In this document: in pieces, positions 8,445 through 15,122 of the stretch
How the letters are laid out: each line of letters opens with the position of its first letter
How positions within the stretch are numbered: the first letter of the stretch is position 1
Assembly (NCBI GenBank): GCA_030620375.1
Contig: JAUXEW010000039.1
Coordinates: 1 to 15,889 of the forward strand
Length of the DNA stretch: 15,889 bases
Source: Desulfobacteraceae bacterium
GTDB lineage: Bacteria; Desulfobacterota; Desulfobacteria; Desulfobacterales; UBA5616
Direction of reading: 5' to 3'
Notes under the pieces: model-generated
The model's input: only the letters and a program-made list of their open reading frames with translations
What the model was told of the DNA's origin: nothing
Database searches by the model: none
Position numbers and translations under genes: made by a program

Positions 8445-8468
8445 ACAATAGAACCCACAATAGAACCC
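8445..8468 (+). repeat. Tandem 12-bp duplication before the BI-1 family start
   Basis: ACAATAGAACCC occurs twice back to back, ending just before the AGGAGG ribosome-binding site. It lies in the untranslated leader if the ATG at 8480 is the start. A recent slippage duplication is the simplest origin. Confidence 0.8.
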
Positions 8469-8479
8469 AGGAGGCGATA

Positions 8480-9181
8480 ATGGAAGCACTTTCACTGAAA
8501 CAAACCCAAACCCAAATTCTGGTTAATCAATTTATTAGAAGCGTGTACAATTGGATGGCGATCGGTCTTGGATTAACCGGATTGGTCGCCTTTTTAATTG
8601 CCGGCAGCCCCCCCATGTTAAATTTTATCTTTCGTAACCCGTTGATATTTTACGGGTTAATTATTTTCGAACTTGTCCTTGTCTTTACCATCAGCGCCAG
8701 AGTCCAGCGCATGCAGGCCACAACTGCAACCGCGCTTTTCATTCTTTATGCCGTGCTAAACGGTGCGACCCTTTCATTCATTTTTATCGTCTATACAAGC
8801 AGTTCCATAACTTCAACATTGTTTATCTGTGCGGCGACATTTATTGCCTGCAGCGTTTACGGTATGACCACCAAGCGTGATCTTACCTCCCTTGGGGGCT
8901 TCATGGCCATGGGGCTCATCGGAATTATCATTGCATCCGTGGTGAATATATTCATTCGCAGTACCGGAATGAGCATGATTATCAGTTATATCGGTGTATT
9001 GGTATTTGTCGGTCTGACCGCCTATGATACGCAAAAATTAAAAACCATGGCCTTATCCCAGCCGGATGGTTTGGATGCGGGTGTTCTCAGAAAAGGTGCC
9101 ATTTTAGGGGCGCTTTCGCTATACTTGGATTTTATCAATCTGTTTTTGATGCTGTTAAGAATATTAGGGAACAGAAATTAG
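8480..9181 (+). CDS. Bax inhibitor-1 (BI-1/YbhL) family membrane protein
   Basis: A 233-aa polytopic inner-membrane protein with about seven hydrophobic segments. Conserved features of the family are YDTQKLK near the sixth segment and ALSLYLDFINLFLMLLRILG at the C-terminus. The two Asp residues in YDTQ and LDFIN match the di-aspartate sensor described for bacterial BI-1 calcium-leak channels such as YetJ. Other members include E. coli YbhL and YccA. An N-terminally longer frame from a TTG at 8432 exists, but ATG 8480 has a perfect AGGAGG 5 nt upstream and begins the typical MEALSLKQTQTQ. It probably acts in ion or membrane homeostasis; the substrate is not visible from sequence. It is monocistronic and convergent with glmM, with repeat copy C filling the gap. 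Confidence 0.93.
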   Translation: MEALSLKQTQTQILVNQFIRSVYNWMAIGLGLTGLVAFLIAGSPPMLNFIFRNPLIFYGLIIFELVLVFTISARVQRMQATTATALFILYAVLNGATLSFIFIVYTSSSITSTLFICAATFIACSVYGMTTKRDLTSLGGFMAMGLIGIIIASVVNIFIRSTGMSMIISYIGVLVFVGLTAYDTQKLKTMALSQPDGLDAGVLRKGAILGALSLYLDFINLFLMLLRILGNRN

Positions 9182-9183
9182 AT

Positions 9184-9326
9184 AGTGTTCATCCAGAAAT
9201 GAAGATTTTTGTTCAAGATCAAGGCATGCGAAAAAAATAATCGGAGGCATATGTTTGATATTCCGAGGATTATTTTTTTCGCATAACGATGAGATGGGGC
9301 AAAAAGACCATTTCTGGATAGGCACT
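9184..9326 (+). repeat. 143-bp palindromic MITE-like repeat, copy C (complete)
   Basis: Complete copy with the best-preserved termini: AGTGTTCATCCAGAAATG and CATTTCTGGATAGGCACT. The inner arms give 17 bp of perfect inverted repeat (ATGCGAAAAAAATAATC / GATTATTTTTTTCGCAT). It begins 2 nt after the stop of the BI-1 family gene and ends 2 nt before the stop of the convergent glmM. Flanking bases AGAT and AGCT match at 3 of 4 positions, possibly a decayed target duplication. Any transcript from either side would pass through the hairpin, so it may work as a bidirectional terminator. Confidence 0.9.
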
Positions 9327-9328
9327 AG

Positions 9329-10678
9329 CTAACCGAGGGTTTCCGAAACAACATCTGCAATCATCCGGGCGAAGGCCCTGGTTTGATCTTCAGTCGGCCC
9401 TTCAACCATGATCCTGCAAAGCGGGCGCGTTCCGGAATACCGAACCAGCACCCTGCCCTTTTCACCCAGCTTTTCTTCAACCGATTTAACTGCCTTTTGA
9501 ATGCTCGGATCAGATTGCAGATCCGGTTGGTTTTTTACGTTTACATTGATGAGAACCTGGGGAAAAACCGTCACAATCCCGGCCAGTTCAGATAACGGTT
9601 TTGACTCATACTGCATGGCTTCAATCAGTTTTAATGCGGTGAGAATACCGTCTCCGGTGGTATGATGATTCAAAAAAATCGTGTGCCCGGAGTCTTCACC
9701 ACCCAACACGGCACCGGATTCCATCATTTTTTCCATTATATGGCGATCGCCGACATCAACCATTACGTGGTGTATCCCTAAATTTTGTAGAGCGATCCTG
9801 AGGCCTAAATTGCTCATCACCGAACTGACTGCCAAATTGTTCTTTAATATTCCCTGGTGCTTCATGACCTTTGCACAGACAAATAGGATCTGATCCCCGG
9901 TAATGACGTTTCCGGTTTCGTCTACCGCGATCAACCGGTCTCCGTCACCGTCAAATGCCAGACCAATATCAGCGCCGGATGCAACAACCGCTTTTATAAC
10001 CTTCCCCGGATGTTGAGACCCGCAATGGTAATTAATGTTTTTTCCGTTCGGTTTAACAAACAGCGGTTTCACAGATGCTCCCAGGTCAGTAAACAGCTCA
10101 GGAGCAATTTTATAGGTCGCCCCATTAGCACAATCCATAACGATTTTCATGCCGTTTAAGGAAAATTCATTTGAGATGGCCTGTTTTAAAAAGGTCTGAT
10201 ATTGATGACCCGCATCATCGATGGAAAAAACCCTTCCGGTCTCTGCAATCTTACTGCTGATTACATCGAATGCGTCACCATAGAGCAGCCTTTCAATTTC
10301 ATCCTCAATGGGCCGGGACAATTTACGACCGTGTTGGTTAAAAAATTTAATTCCATTATCATCATAGGGGTTATGTGATGCCGAAATCATGATGCCGCCG
10401 ATTGAACGGCTTGAGACCGTCAGATACGCGATTCCGGGGGTGGGGAATGTCCCGACAAGATACGCATCAACTCCCATGGAACAAATGCCGGATATCAGTC
10501 CGTGGGCCAACATATCGCCGGAAAGCCGGGTGTCTTTTCCCACAACCATCGAAGACGGTTCGTTTTCTTTTTTAAATAGATATGCCGAGGCTTTACCGAT
10601 ATTTACCGCCATTTCCGAAGTTATCGGATATTGGTTGGCAATGCCCCGAATTCCGTCCGTGCCGAACAATTTACCCAT
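9329..10678 (-). CDS. glmM: Phosphoglucosamine mutase
   Basis: Converts glucosamine 6-phosphate to glucosamine 1-phosphate for UDP-GlcNAc, peptidoglycan and LPS synthesis in the cytoplasm. It is 449 aa, the normal family length. It has the N-terminal MGKLFGTDGIRGIAN, the phosphoserine loop ISASHNPYDDNG with catalytic Ser101, the metal-binding DGDGDR (243-248), the sugar-binding GGEDSGH, and the C-terminal phosphate-binding RYSGTRPLCRIMVEG, where the usual Glu after SGT is Arg. ATG 10678 is preceded by GGAG at 10 nt. The gene lies 60 nt downstream of a GlmU-like beta-helix gene in the same direction, a plausible amino-sugar pair. Its TAG stop abuts repeat copy C. Confidence 0.96.
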   Translation of the reverse strand: MGKLFGTDGIRGIANQYPITSEMAVNIGKASAYLFKKENEPSSMVVGKDTRLSGDMLAHGLISGICSMGVDAYLVGTFPTPGIAYLTVSSRSIGGIMISASHNPYDDNGIKFFNQHGRKLSRPIEDEIERLLYGDAFDVISSKIAETGRVFSIDDAGHQYQTFLKQAISNEFSLNGMKIVMDCANGATYKIAPELFTDLGASVKPLFVKPNGKNINYHCGSQHPGKVIKAVVASGADIGLAFDGDGDRLIAVDETGNVITGDQILFVCAKVMKHQGILKNNLAVSSVMSNLGLRIALQNLGIHHVMVDVGDRHIMEKMMESGAVLGGEDSGHTIFLNHHTTGDGILTALKLIEAMQYESKPLSELAGIVTVFPQVLINVNVKNQPDLQSDPSIQKAVKSVEEKLGEKGRVLVRYSGTRPLCRIMVEGPTEDQTRAFARMIADVVSETLG

Positions 10679-10692
10679 GTGTTATAAGCTCC

Positions 10693-10707
10693 ATCGCTAT
10701 TAGCGAT
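10693..10707. promoter_or_regulatory. Palindrome between the beta-helix gene and glmM
   Basis: ATCGCTA-T-TAGCGAT is a perfect 7-bp inverted repeat around one base, in the 60-bp gap upstream of glmM. It could be an operator or a mRNA hairpin near the glmM ribosome-binding site. The role is unproven. Confidence 0.35.
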
Positions 10708-10738
10708 TATCCGTATTTTTCGTCTATCCGGAGGGGCA

Positions 10739-11986
10739 CTATTCAAATGACGGGATGATGCGCAATACAGCATCGGTTATTTCATCAACGATCCCTTGAA
10801 GCCATTGTGTGCCGTTTGCTGCATCTTCCGGATTAAGTTCCTTAATAACGGTTAAGTAATCTTTATCACGCCTCTTTATCCCCAGTTGGATCTTTTTTAA
10901 GCAATTGTCTTGACGCTCGGGGTCACCATCACGATCGCAAAACTGATTCAAAACCGCTTCTATTTCCGGCCATTTTTCAAACAATTCATATTTCCGGTCA
11001 ACGAGCGGATTGGACTTCTTTTTCGAAACTTGCTGATACAACTCAGCGGAATCCGGCAGTTTAAAGCAAAAATGTCCCAGTCTTTTTATTCGCTCCCGAA
11101 TGTTCATTTTGAGAATGTCTATTAATCCATGCAACAGCAAATCCGGGAAGCCCTCAGCTACAAACAATACTCTCACATTTACATACCAACGTAACAGTGC
11201 GATAAGATTTGCGATATATATGATATTGTTTATCGTGATTCGTTTGACACTGCGGTATAAACCGTGAATATGCGGTATATTGCCGCCCGTCTTTTGCCCT
11301 TCGAAAATAAAGCGTCCTGTTCTTATTTCATCCTTTCGACATATGGAACCGGCTGCTATTGTTGTTCCGAAGGCAAGTCGACAAGGGCCGACAAGTCCCC
11401 CTTGACCGCCAAGGAATATCGGTGGTTGGTTGAGCATTACCCCTTGGGGCACATCACCGATTAGCGAGGGAGTGGCTTTGTCCTGGTTCGGTGTATAATT
11501 GAAATGAATATAGGAACTGCCGACTTCGCTATGGTTTTCCCGACTGGTCCCCCCTGACATCAAACAGTCACAAAAATTTATCAGGCTTCCCAATGTGACA
11601 TAAGGGAAAAGAATGGTTTGCTTCAATCCCACAGTGTGGGCCGCGATTGCTTCTTCTTCTAAAATAGTGCCCTCTCTGATATGGGATCCCGAACCCGTTT
11701 GCACGCCTTGCAAAAAAACGGATTTTTTAAAAAACCCGCCTTTTAACTTCACCTTGGGGCCGATAAAACAGTTCTCGACTGTAACCGGCCCTTCATAACC
11801 CAATTCTGCCCCTTGAAGAATCAGGGTCGAATTTCCGAATATCTTGCAGCCTGAATAAAAGATAACGCCGTCCCCTGATATTCTGTCCGGATCAATATCA
11901 TCACCCATCTGGACACTACCGGGGTTCGGCATTTTAACGCCTTTAGTCAACAACAATTCCTTTACTGAAATAGCTTGAGGTTTCAT
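10739..11986 (-). CDS. GlmU-like left-handed beta-helix protein lacking the uridylyltransferase domain
   Basis: A 415-aa protein. Residues about 35-235 read as repeated hexapeptide turns of a left-handed beta-helix (for example FIGPKVKLKGGFF, VGSSYIHFNYTPNQDKATPSLIG, FLGGQGGLVGPCRLAFGTTIAAGS), a fold typical of acyltransferases such as the C-terminal half of GlmU. No N-terminal GlmU nucleotidyltransferase signature (LAAGxGTRM) is present. Residues about 250-415 are mainly helical with no motif I recognise. Such proteins are often annotated as UDP-N-acetylglucosamine pyrophosphorylase or acetyltransferase-like. Being upstream of glmM suggests a role in GlcN-1-phosphate acetylation or another sugar-nucleotide step; this is inference. 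ATG 11986 has AAGGG about 8 nt upstream and a good promoter in the divergent region. Confidence 0.8.
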   Translation of the reverse strand: MKPQAISVKELLLTKGVKMPNPGSVQMGDDIDPDRISGDGVIFYSGCKIFGNSTLILQGAELGYEGPVTVENCFIGPKVKLKGGFFKKSVFLQGVQTGSGSHIREGTILEEEAIAAHTVGLKQTILFPYVTLGSLINFCDCLMSGGTSRENHSEVGSSYIHFNYTPNQDKATPSLIGDVPQGVMLNQPPIFLGGQGGLVGPCRLAFGTTIAAGSICRKDEIRTGRFIFEGQKTGGNIPHIHGLYRSVKRITINNIIYIANLIALLRWYVNVRVLFVAEGFPDLLLHGLIDILKMNIRERIKRLGHFCFKLPDSAELYQQVSKKKSNPLVDRKYELFEKWPEIEAVLNQFCDRDGDPERQDNCLKKIQLGIKRRDKDYLTVIKELNPEDAANGTQWLQGIVDEITDAVLRIIPSFE

Positions 11987-12020
11987 GATGAACCCTTTAA
12001 TTTAATGCAAATTTTTTAAG

Positions 12021-12049
12021 ATATTAACAAATATCCATCTTTCGATCAA
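12021..12049 (-). promoter_or_regulatory. Promoter for the beta-helix gene/glmM pair
   Basis: On the minus strand, TTGATC (12044-12049) and TAATAT (12021-12026) are spaced by 17 nt, about 35 nt upstream of the start codon. This is a good sigma-70-like match, divergent from the promoter at 12074-12102. Confidence 0.55.
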
Positions 12050-12073
12050 ATGAATTGTGAAAAGCGGAATCGC

Positions 12074-12102
12074 TTGACCCGATTTTAAGGAACTGATATA
12101 GC
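12074..12102 (+). promoter_or_regulatory. Promoter for the small gene at 12160
   Basis: TTGACC (12074-12079) and TATAGC (12097-12102) are spaced by exactly 17 nt, followed about 45-57 nt later by the candidate ATGs. A sigma-70-like match; no operator was seen. Confidence 0.55.
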
Positions 12103-12159
12103 CGGGTTGCTTTAAAATAGTTTTACTAAATTGGAGAAGAACCTTTTATGGAGCCGCCC

Positions 12160-12378
12160 ATGTCTGAAAATAAAGACACGATTGTCGTAAATGCCACCGT
12201 TGAATTGACAACGCAATCACTCGAGACTATTGTTGACATCGCAAAACAGATTACCGGTCGAAATGAAAAAGGGTATTATCAAGTCGACACGGCCGGTATG
12301 GTCAGTCGGATGATTTCACGCTTTTTACTGGAAAACGACTTTGAAAGTTTTGTAAAAAATAGCGATAATTACACCTGA
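12160..12378 (+). CDS. Small protein of unknown function, possible ribbon-helix-helix-like order
   Basis: A 72-aa protein from ATG 12160 (TGGAG 6 nt upstream), or 76 aa from ATG 12148 (GGAG 11 nt upstream). I do not recognise the family. Visible order: a beta-like segment (TIVVNATVEL), a helix (SLETIVDIAKQIT), a short GRNEKGYY loop, and a second helix (DTAGMVSRMISRFLLEND). A strand followed by two helices, the second starting TAGMVSRM, recalls ribbon-helix-helix DNA-binding proteins, but the match is structural guesswork. It has no signal peptide or membrane segment. It has its own promoter and is separated from the lipoprotein gene by 135 bp. Confidence 0.6.
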   Translation: MSENKDTIVVNATVELTTQSLETIVDIAKQITGRNEKGYYQVDTAGMVSRMISRFLLENDFESFVKNSDNYT

Positions 12379-12396
12379 AACGGTTTTCCGTATGTC

Positions 12397-12425
12397 TTGA
12401 TACAACCCTCCGGCAAATTTATCTG
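12397..12425 (+). promoter_or_regulatory. Weak candidate promoter for the lipoprotein gene
   Basis: TTGATA (12397-12402), 17-nt spacer, TATCTG (12420-12425), about 90 nt before the start codon. A TATAAT also occurs at 12472-12477, but without a -35 at the right distance. Between them lies an imperfect hairpin (AAGCG...CGCTT, 12453-12472). Confidence 0.3.
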
Positions 12426-12513
12426 TTAACCGTATACCCAAACCAGCAAGAAAAGCGATTTTGAAACCGCTTATAATCATTGCCGGATTGAATGAAAGGA
12501 GAAATGCTGACTG

Positions 12514-14466
12514 ATGAAAAAGGAAAGTTCGATTATCATGACTTTAAGGGCTAAACTTTTTATCGGAATTTTATGCCTGGGAATGATCATCGTGTCGTTT
12601 AGCGGATGCGGGAGCAGTGAATCCACACTACTTTATACAGGTGTATTCTTAGATACCGTAGTTGAAGGATTGGAATTTCAAAGCGGCAGGCGATCCGGCA
12701 TCACCGACAACAGTGGAAAATTTTATTTTAAGGAAAACGAAACCGTTACCTTTTCTTTGGGGGGATTAATTATCGGAGACCCGTCATCCGCAAAAGCACT
12801 GATGACCCCTATCGATTTAGTGGACGAGCCGGATTCGTTTGTCACTCACCCTACGGTTACAAACATATGCCGACTGCTCCAATCTTTAGATGTCGATGGC
12901 GATTTAACAAACGGGATTCTGATTTCCAAAGACATCCGAAATGAAATCGAATCACTGGTTGGCCAGGGGCTGCAGATTGACTTTTCTTTGAGTGTGGAAG
13001 ATTTTGGCAATCAAGCCGGTATTCAGATCTTGTTTGATAGCTTAAACGCGCTCGGTGTATTCACCGACGGCGGCGTTCGAACATTAACTTCCGGAAATCA
13101 GGCAAATGCCCATTTTTTCAATTCCCTTTCAGCAAATAAAATGACACCGGTGGTCATGATCAATCTGGGTGACGGTTTAACCAACGGAACTCAAAGCGGA
13201 TTCGGAAATGTACACCAGTACACGCAGGTTGTCGGGTATGCCGCTTATATCAGTTACAAAGCTGCTGCGGCCTGTGAGCTGGTCTGGGTAAATCCGTTGC
13301 TTGAACTTCTTGATGAAGAACGAACGTTCACCCGGATACTTTTGGACGACGAAACTGAGACACCTTATAACCTTGGTGTTGACGGGGCAACCATTCAATC
13401 CCTTTTGGAAGAAAAGACGGGTGATGGAAACGAACTGCTGGACGAATTGATGAAACCGGTCCCCGAGAACGGCCAGATGGAAGTGACTCAATTGGAAGCC
13501 GCACTTTATGTTGCCGGACTCCATCCGGATAAATTAAAACTCTTTACCTTATGGATAGGCGCAGAAGACAGCCTGGGTGCGGCTACGGCAGACCGTAGCA
13601 CCAACCTCGTCTTTAACGACATTAATGCCTTTTTAGATGATCAAAGCGGGGGGCACGATCTGATCTCTGTCGAAGAGAATCTTACCACTATTGTCGACCA
13701 ATTGCTGGCGGTGCCCTACAGTTATATTTTTATGGCAACGATCCCCCATGTGGAAACCATCGGGGCATTCTTCAACAAGGAAGATATCGAAATACTGGCA
13801 ACATTTGATGATGTACAGGTTACGGACGATTTAGGAGACAACGAGCTTATCGGATATAATCCGTTTGTTGACAAGGATGGCGTGATGGGAACCAGTATCG
13901 CCGGCGCACTGGATTCGGATAACGAAACATTAAATGCCGCTATCGAACAAACCATCAGCACGGATGCATACGTATTAAATGAAGCTGAGATCAATCTTCT
14001 CAATGACCGGATTGATGATATAAACGAAATCATCGTAACATTGGCGGATGAAAATGATACCGTTTTCCTTGTGGATCTGGCGGATCTCTATGATGATTTG
14101 ATCGGAGACGGGATAGCGCTTGAAACAAAGACCCTGACCAAAACCTTTGGAAAAGGTTTCTATAGCCTGGACGGGTATTATCCGTCCCATACCGGGTATG
14201 TTATAATCGCCTCTGAATTTATGGAAATCATCAATGATCAAGGCATTGGCATTGAAATGCCGCCGTATAACATTGATGAAGCTGTGCTTATAATCGATCC
14301 TTACAATGCAGATAGTGATGAAGACGATTTTATTTTATCTCCCGGTATGATTCCCACGCTGCTAACCGTGCCGATATACGACCCCTTTGTAGGCGGATGG
14401 ATCGATTGTGATGGAAATGATAATACGGTTTTTCCGGAATTTGTCAGCGGAGAACCCTGCTTTTGA
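12514..14466 (+). CDS. SGNH/GDSL-like lipoprotein with replaced catalytic residues
   Basis: A 650-aa exported protein. The N-terminus has basic residues, a hydrophobic core and a lipobox-like FSGC (29-32), so lipid attachment at Cys32 is likely. Residues about 38-105 (TGVFLDTVVEGLEFQSG... TDNSGKFYFKENETVTFSLGGLIIG) resemble a domain seen in surface proteins of sulfate reducers. From about 210 the order follows the SGNH/GDSL lipase family: MINLGDGLTNGTQSG (block I), NLGVDGAT (block II), LWIGAEDSLGAA (block III), SLDGYYPSHTGY (block V). Compared with the family pattern GDSLT / GxND / DGxHP, the nucleophile Ser is Gly221, the oxyanion Asn is Glu351, and the His at D+3 is Tyr556, while Asp553 remains. 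A second His (559) sits three residues later. The frame is intact over its full length, so this may be a binding rather than hydrolysing protein. A GGAG stands 12 nt before the ATG. Confidence 0.85.
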   Translation: MKKESSIIMTLRAKLFIGILCLGMIIVSFSGCGSSESTLLYTGVFLDTVVEGLEFQSGRRSGITDNSGKFYFKENETVTFSLGGLIIGDPSSAKALMTPIDLVDEPDSFVTHPTVTNICRLLQSLDVDGDLTNGILISKDIRNEIESLVGQGLQIDFSLSVEDFGNQAGIQILFDSLNALGVFTDGGVRTLTSGNQANAHFFNSLSANKMTPVVMINLGDGLTNGTQSGFGNVHQYTQVVGYAAYISYKAAAACELVWVNPLLELLDEERTFTRILLDDETETPYNLGVDGATIQSLLEEKTGDGNELLDELMKPVPENGQMEVTQLEAALYVAGLHPDKLKLFTLWIGAEDSLGAATADRSTNLVFNDINAFLDDQSGGHDLISVEENLTTIVDQLLAVPYSYIFMATIPHVETIGAFFNKEDIEILATFDDVQVTDDLGDNELIGYNPFVDKDGVMGTSIAGALDSDNETLNAAIEQTISTDAYVLNEAEINLLNDRIDDINEIIVTLADENDTVFLVDLADLYDDLIGDGIALETKTLTKTFGKGFYSLDGYYPSHTGYVIIASEFMEIINDQGIGIEMPPYNIDEAVLIIDPYNADSDEDDFILSPGMIPTLLTVPIYDPFVGGWIDCDGNDNTVFPEFVSGEPCF

Positions 14467-14497
14467 TCTTATTGATACGGGGATAAGCCTGAATGTC

Positions 14498-14679
14498 TGA
14501 TGGTCTCGTAAAAAGTCGTCGCCCCGGCGAAAGCCGGGGTCCAGGTCAGTCATAAGTTTCTGAAAACACTGAATAGCGTAAAAAGCTTCACTACGTGCCC
14601 GGCTTGGCTGTCATCCCGGACACCGATCCGGGACGGAATGACAAAAAAGGACGTTTTTTGACTTTTTACGAAACCATCA
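14498..14679. repeat. 182-bp inverted-repeat element with two inner hairpins
   Basis: Termini TGATGGTCTCGTAAAAAGTC (14498-14517) and GACTTTTTACGAAACCATCA (14660-14679) are inverted repeats with one mismatch. Inside are a GNRA-loop hairpin, CCCCGGC-GAAA-GCCGGGG (14522-14539), and a second hairpin, TCCCGGA-CACCGA-TCCGGGA (14614-14633), extended by GTCAT/ATGAC. There is no coding capacity. This is a different family from the 143-bp repeat and resembles the short palindromic repeats common between genes of many proteobacteria. It starts 31 bp after the lipoprotein stop and may terminate that transcript. Confidence 0.85.
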
Positions 14680-14753
14680 ATTTTATCCAGTTTCCATATA
14701 ATATGATTATTTTCATGTTATCCAGATAGAAAAATCATAAATTAGGATATTTC

Positions 14754-14782
14754 TTGTCAATCTCTTTTTTTTACAGTAATTA
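14754..14782 (+). promoter_or_regulatory. Candidate promoter for hicAB
   Basis: TTGTCA (14754-14759), a 17-nt T-rich spacer, and TAATTA (14777-14782), about 85 nt before the hicA start. HicB-type antitoxins commonly autoregulate, but this short HicB has no obvious DNA-binding domain and I see no clear operator. The rest of 14680-14865 is AT-rich and holds nothing else I can name. Confidence 0.45.
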
Positions 14783-14865
14783 TTCAGAAACTATATACTA
14801 ACTTGTTATGCGAGAGATGAATTGAGGACCTTGGCATCGATAAATAGAAATGATAGGATTCGATA

Positions 14866-15120
14866 ATGAGCAAACTGGAAAAGTTGTACGAGCACATTTT
14901 GATGCGAAGATCAGACGCGAATGTCCCGTTCGAAGCGTTATGTACCTTGCTCAAGCGTTTTGGGTTTGAGGAGCGTATCAAAGGCGATCACCACATTTTC
15001 ACTAAGGATGGCGTTGAAGAGATTCTCAATCTTCAACCCAAAGGCGGTAAGGGGAAGCCGTATCAGGTTAAACAAGTTAGGGATATGATTTTAAAATATC
15101 ATATTCGTATTGGAGAATGA
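14866..15120 (+). CDS. hicA: HicA-family toxin (mRNA interferase)
   Basis: An 84-aa toxin with the double-stranded-RNA-binding-like HicA fold. The family core is FEALCTLLKRFGFEERIKGDHHIFTKDG, where His42 of GDHH aligns with the catalytic His of the GSHH motif, followed by the strand ILNLQPKGGKGKPYQVKQVRDML-like helix. Members cleave mRNA to arrest growth and are neutralised by HicB. The N-terminal 20 residues (SKLEKLYEHILMRRSDANV) make it longer than minimal HicA. AGGA lies 7 nt before the ATG. Its stop codon is 2 nt from the hicB start chosen here, and the HicB ribosome-binding site is inside the hicA 3' end, so the pair is co-translated. Confidence 0.9.
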   Translation: MSKLEKLYEHILMRRSDANVPFEALCTLLKRFGFEERIKGDHHIFTKDGVEEILNLQPKGGKGKPYQVKQVRDMILKYHIRIGE

Positions 15121-15122
15121 CG

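Noticed and set aside
12504..12554. Short frame MLTDEKGKF... starting inside the lipoprotein ribosome-binding region
   Set aside because: Only 16 codons, overlaps the signal peptide in another frame and has no independent support.
13177..14241. Several antisense frames of 88-115 aa under the lipoprotein gene
   Set aside because: The plus-strand gene has coherent domains and a signal peptide; the antisense frames lack start signals and recognisable motifs.
14362..14553. Minus-strand 63-aa frame beginning MTDLDPGFRRGDD
   Set aside because: It arises from the GC-rich hairpin of the 182-bp repeat and runs antisense into the lipoprotein gene; this kind of peptide is a known artefact of such repeats.
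14806..14865. GTTATGC upstream of hicA as an integron attC core, suggesting a gene cassette
   Set aside because: It does not fit GTTRRRY, no partner RYYYAAC core or long palindrome was found, and no integrase is present.
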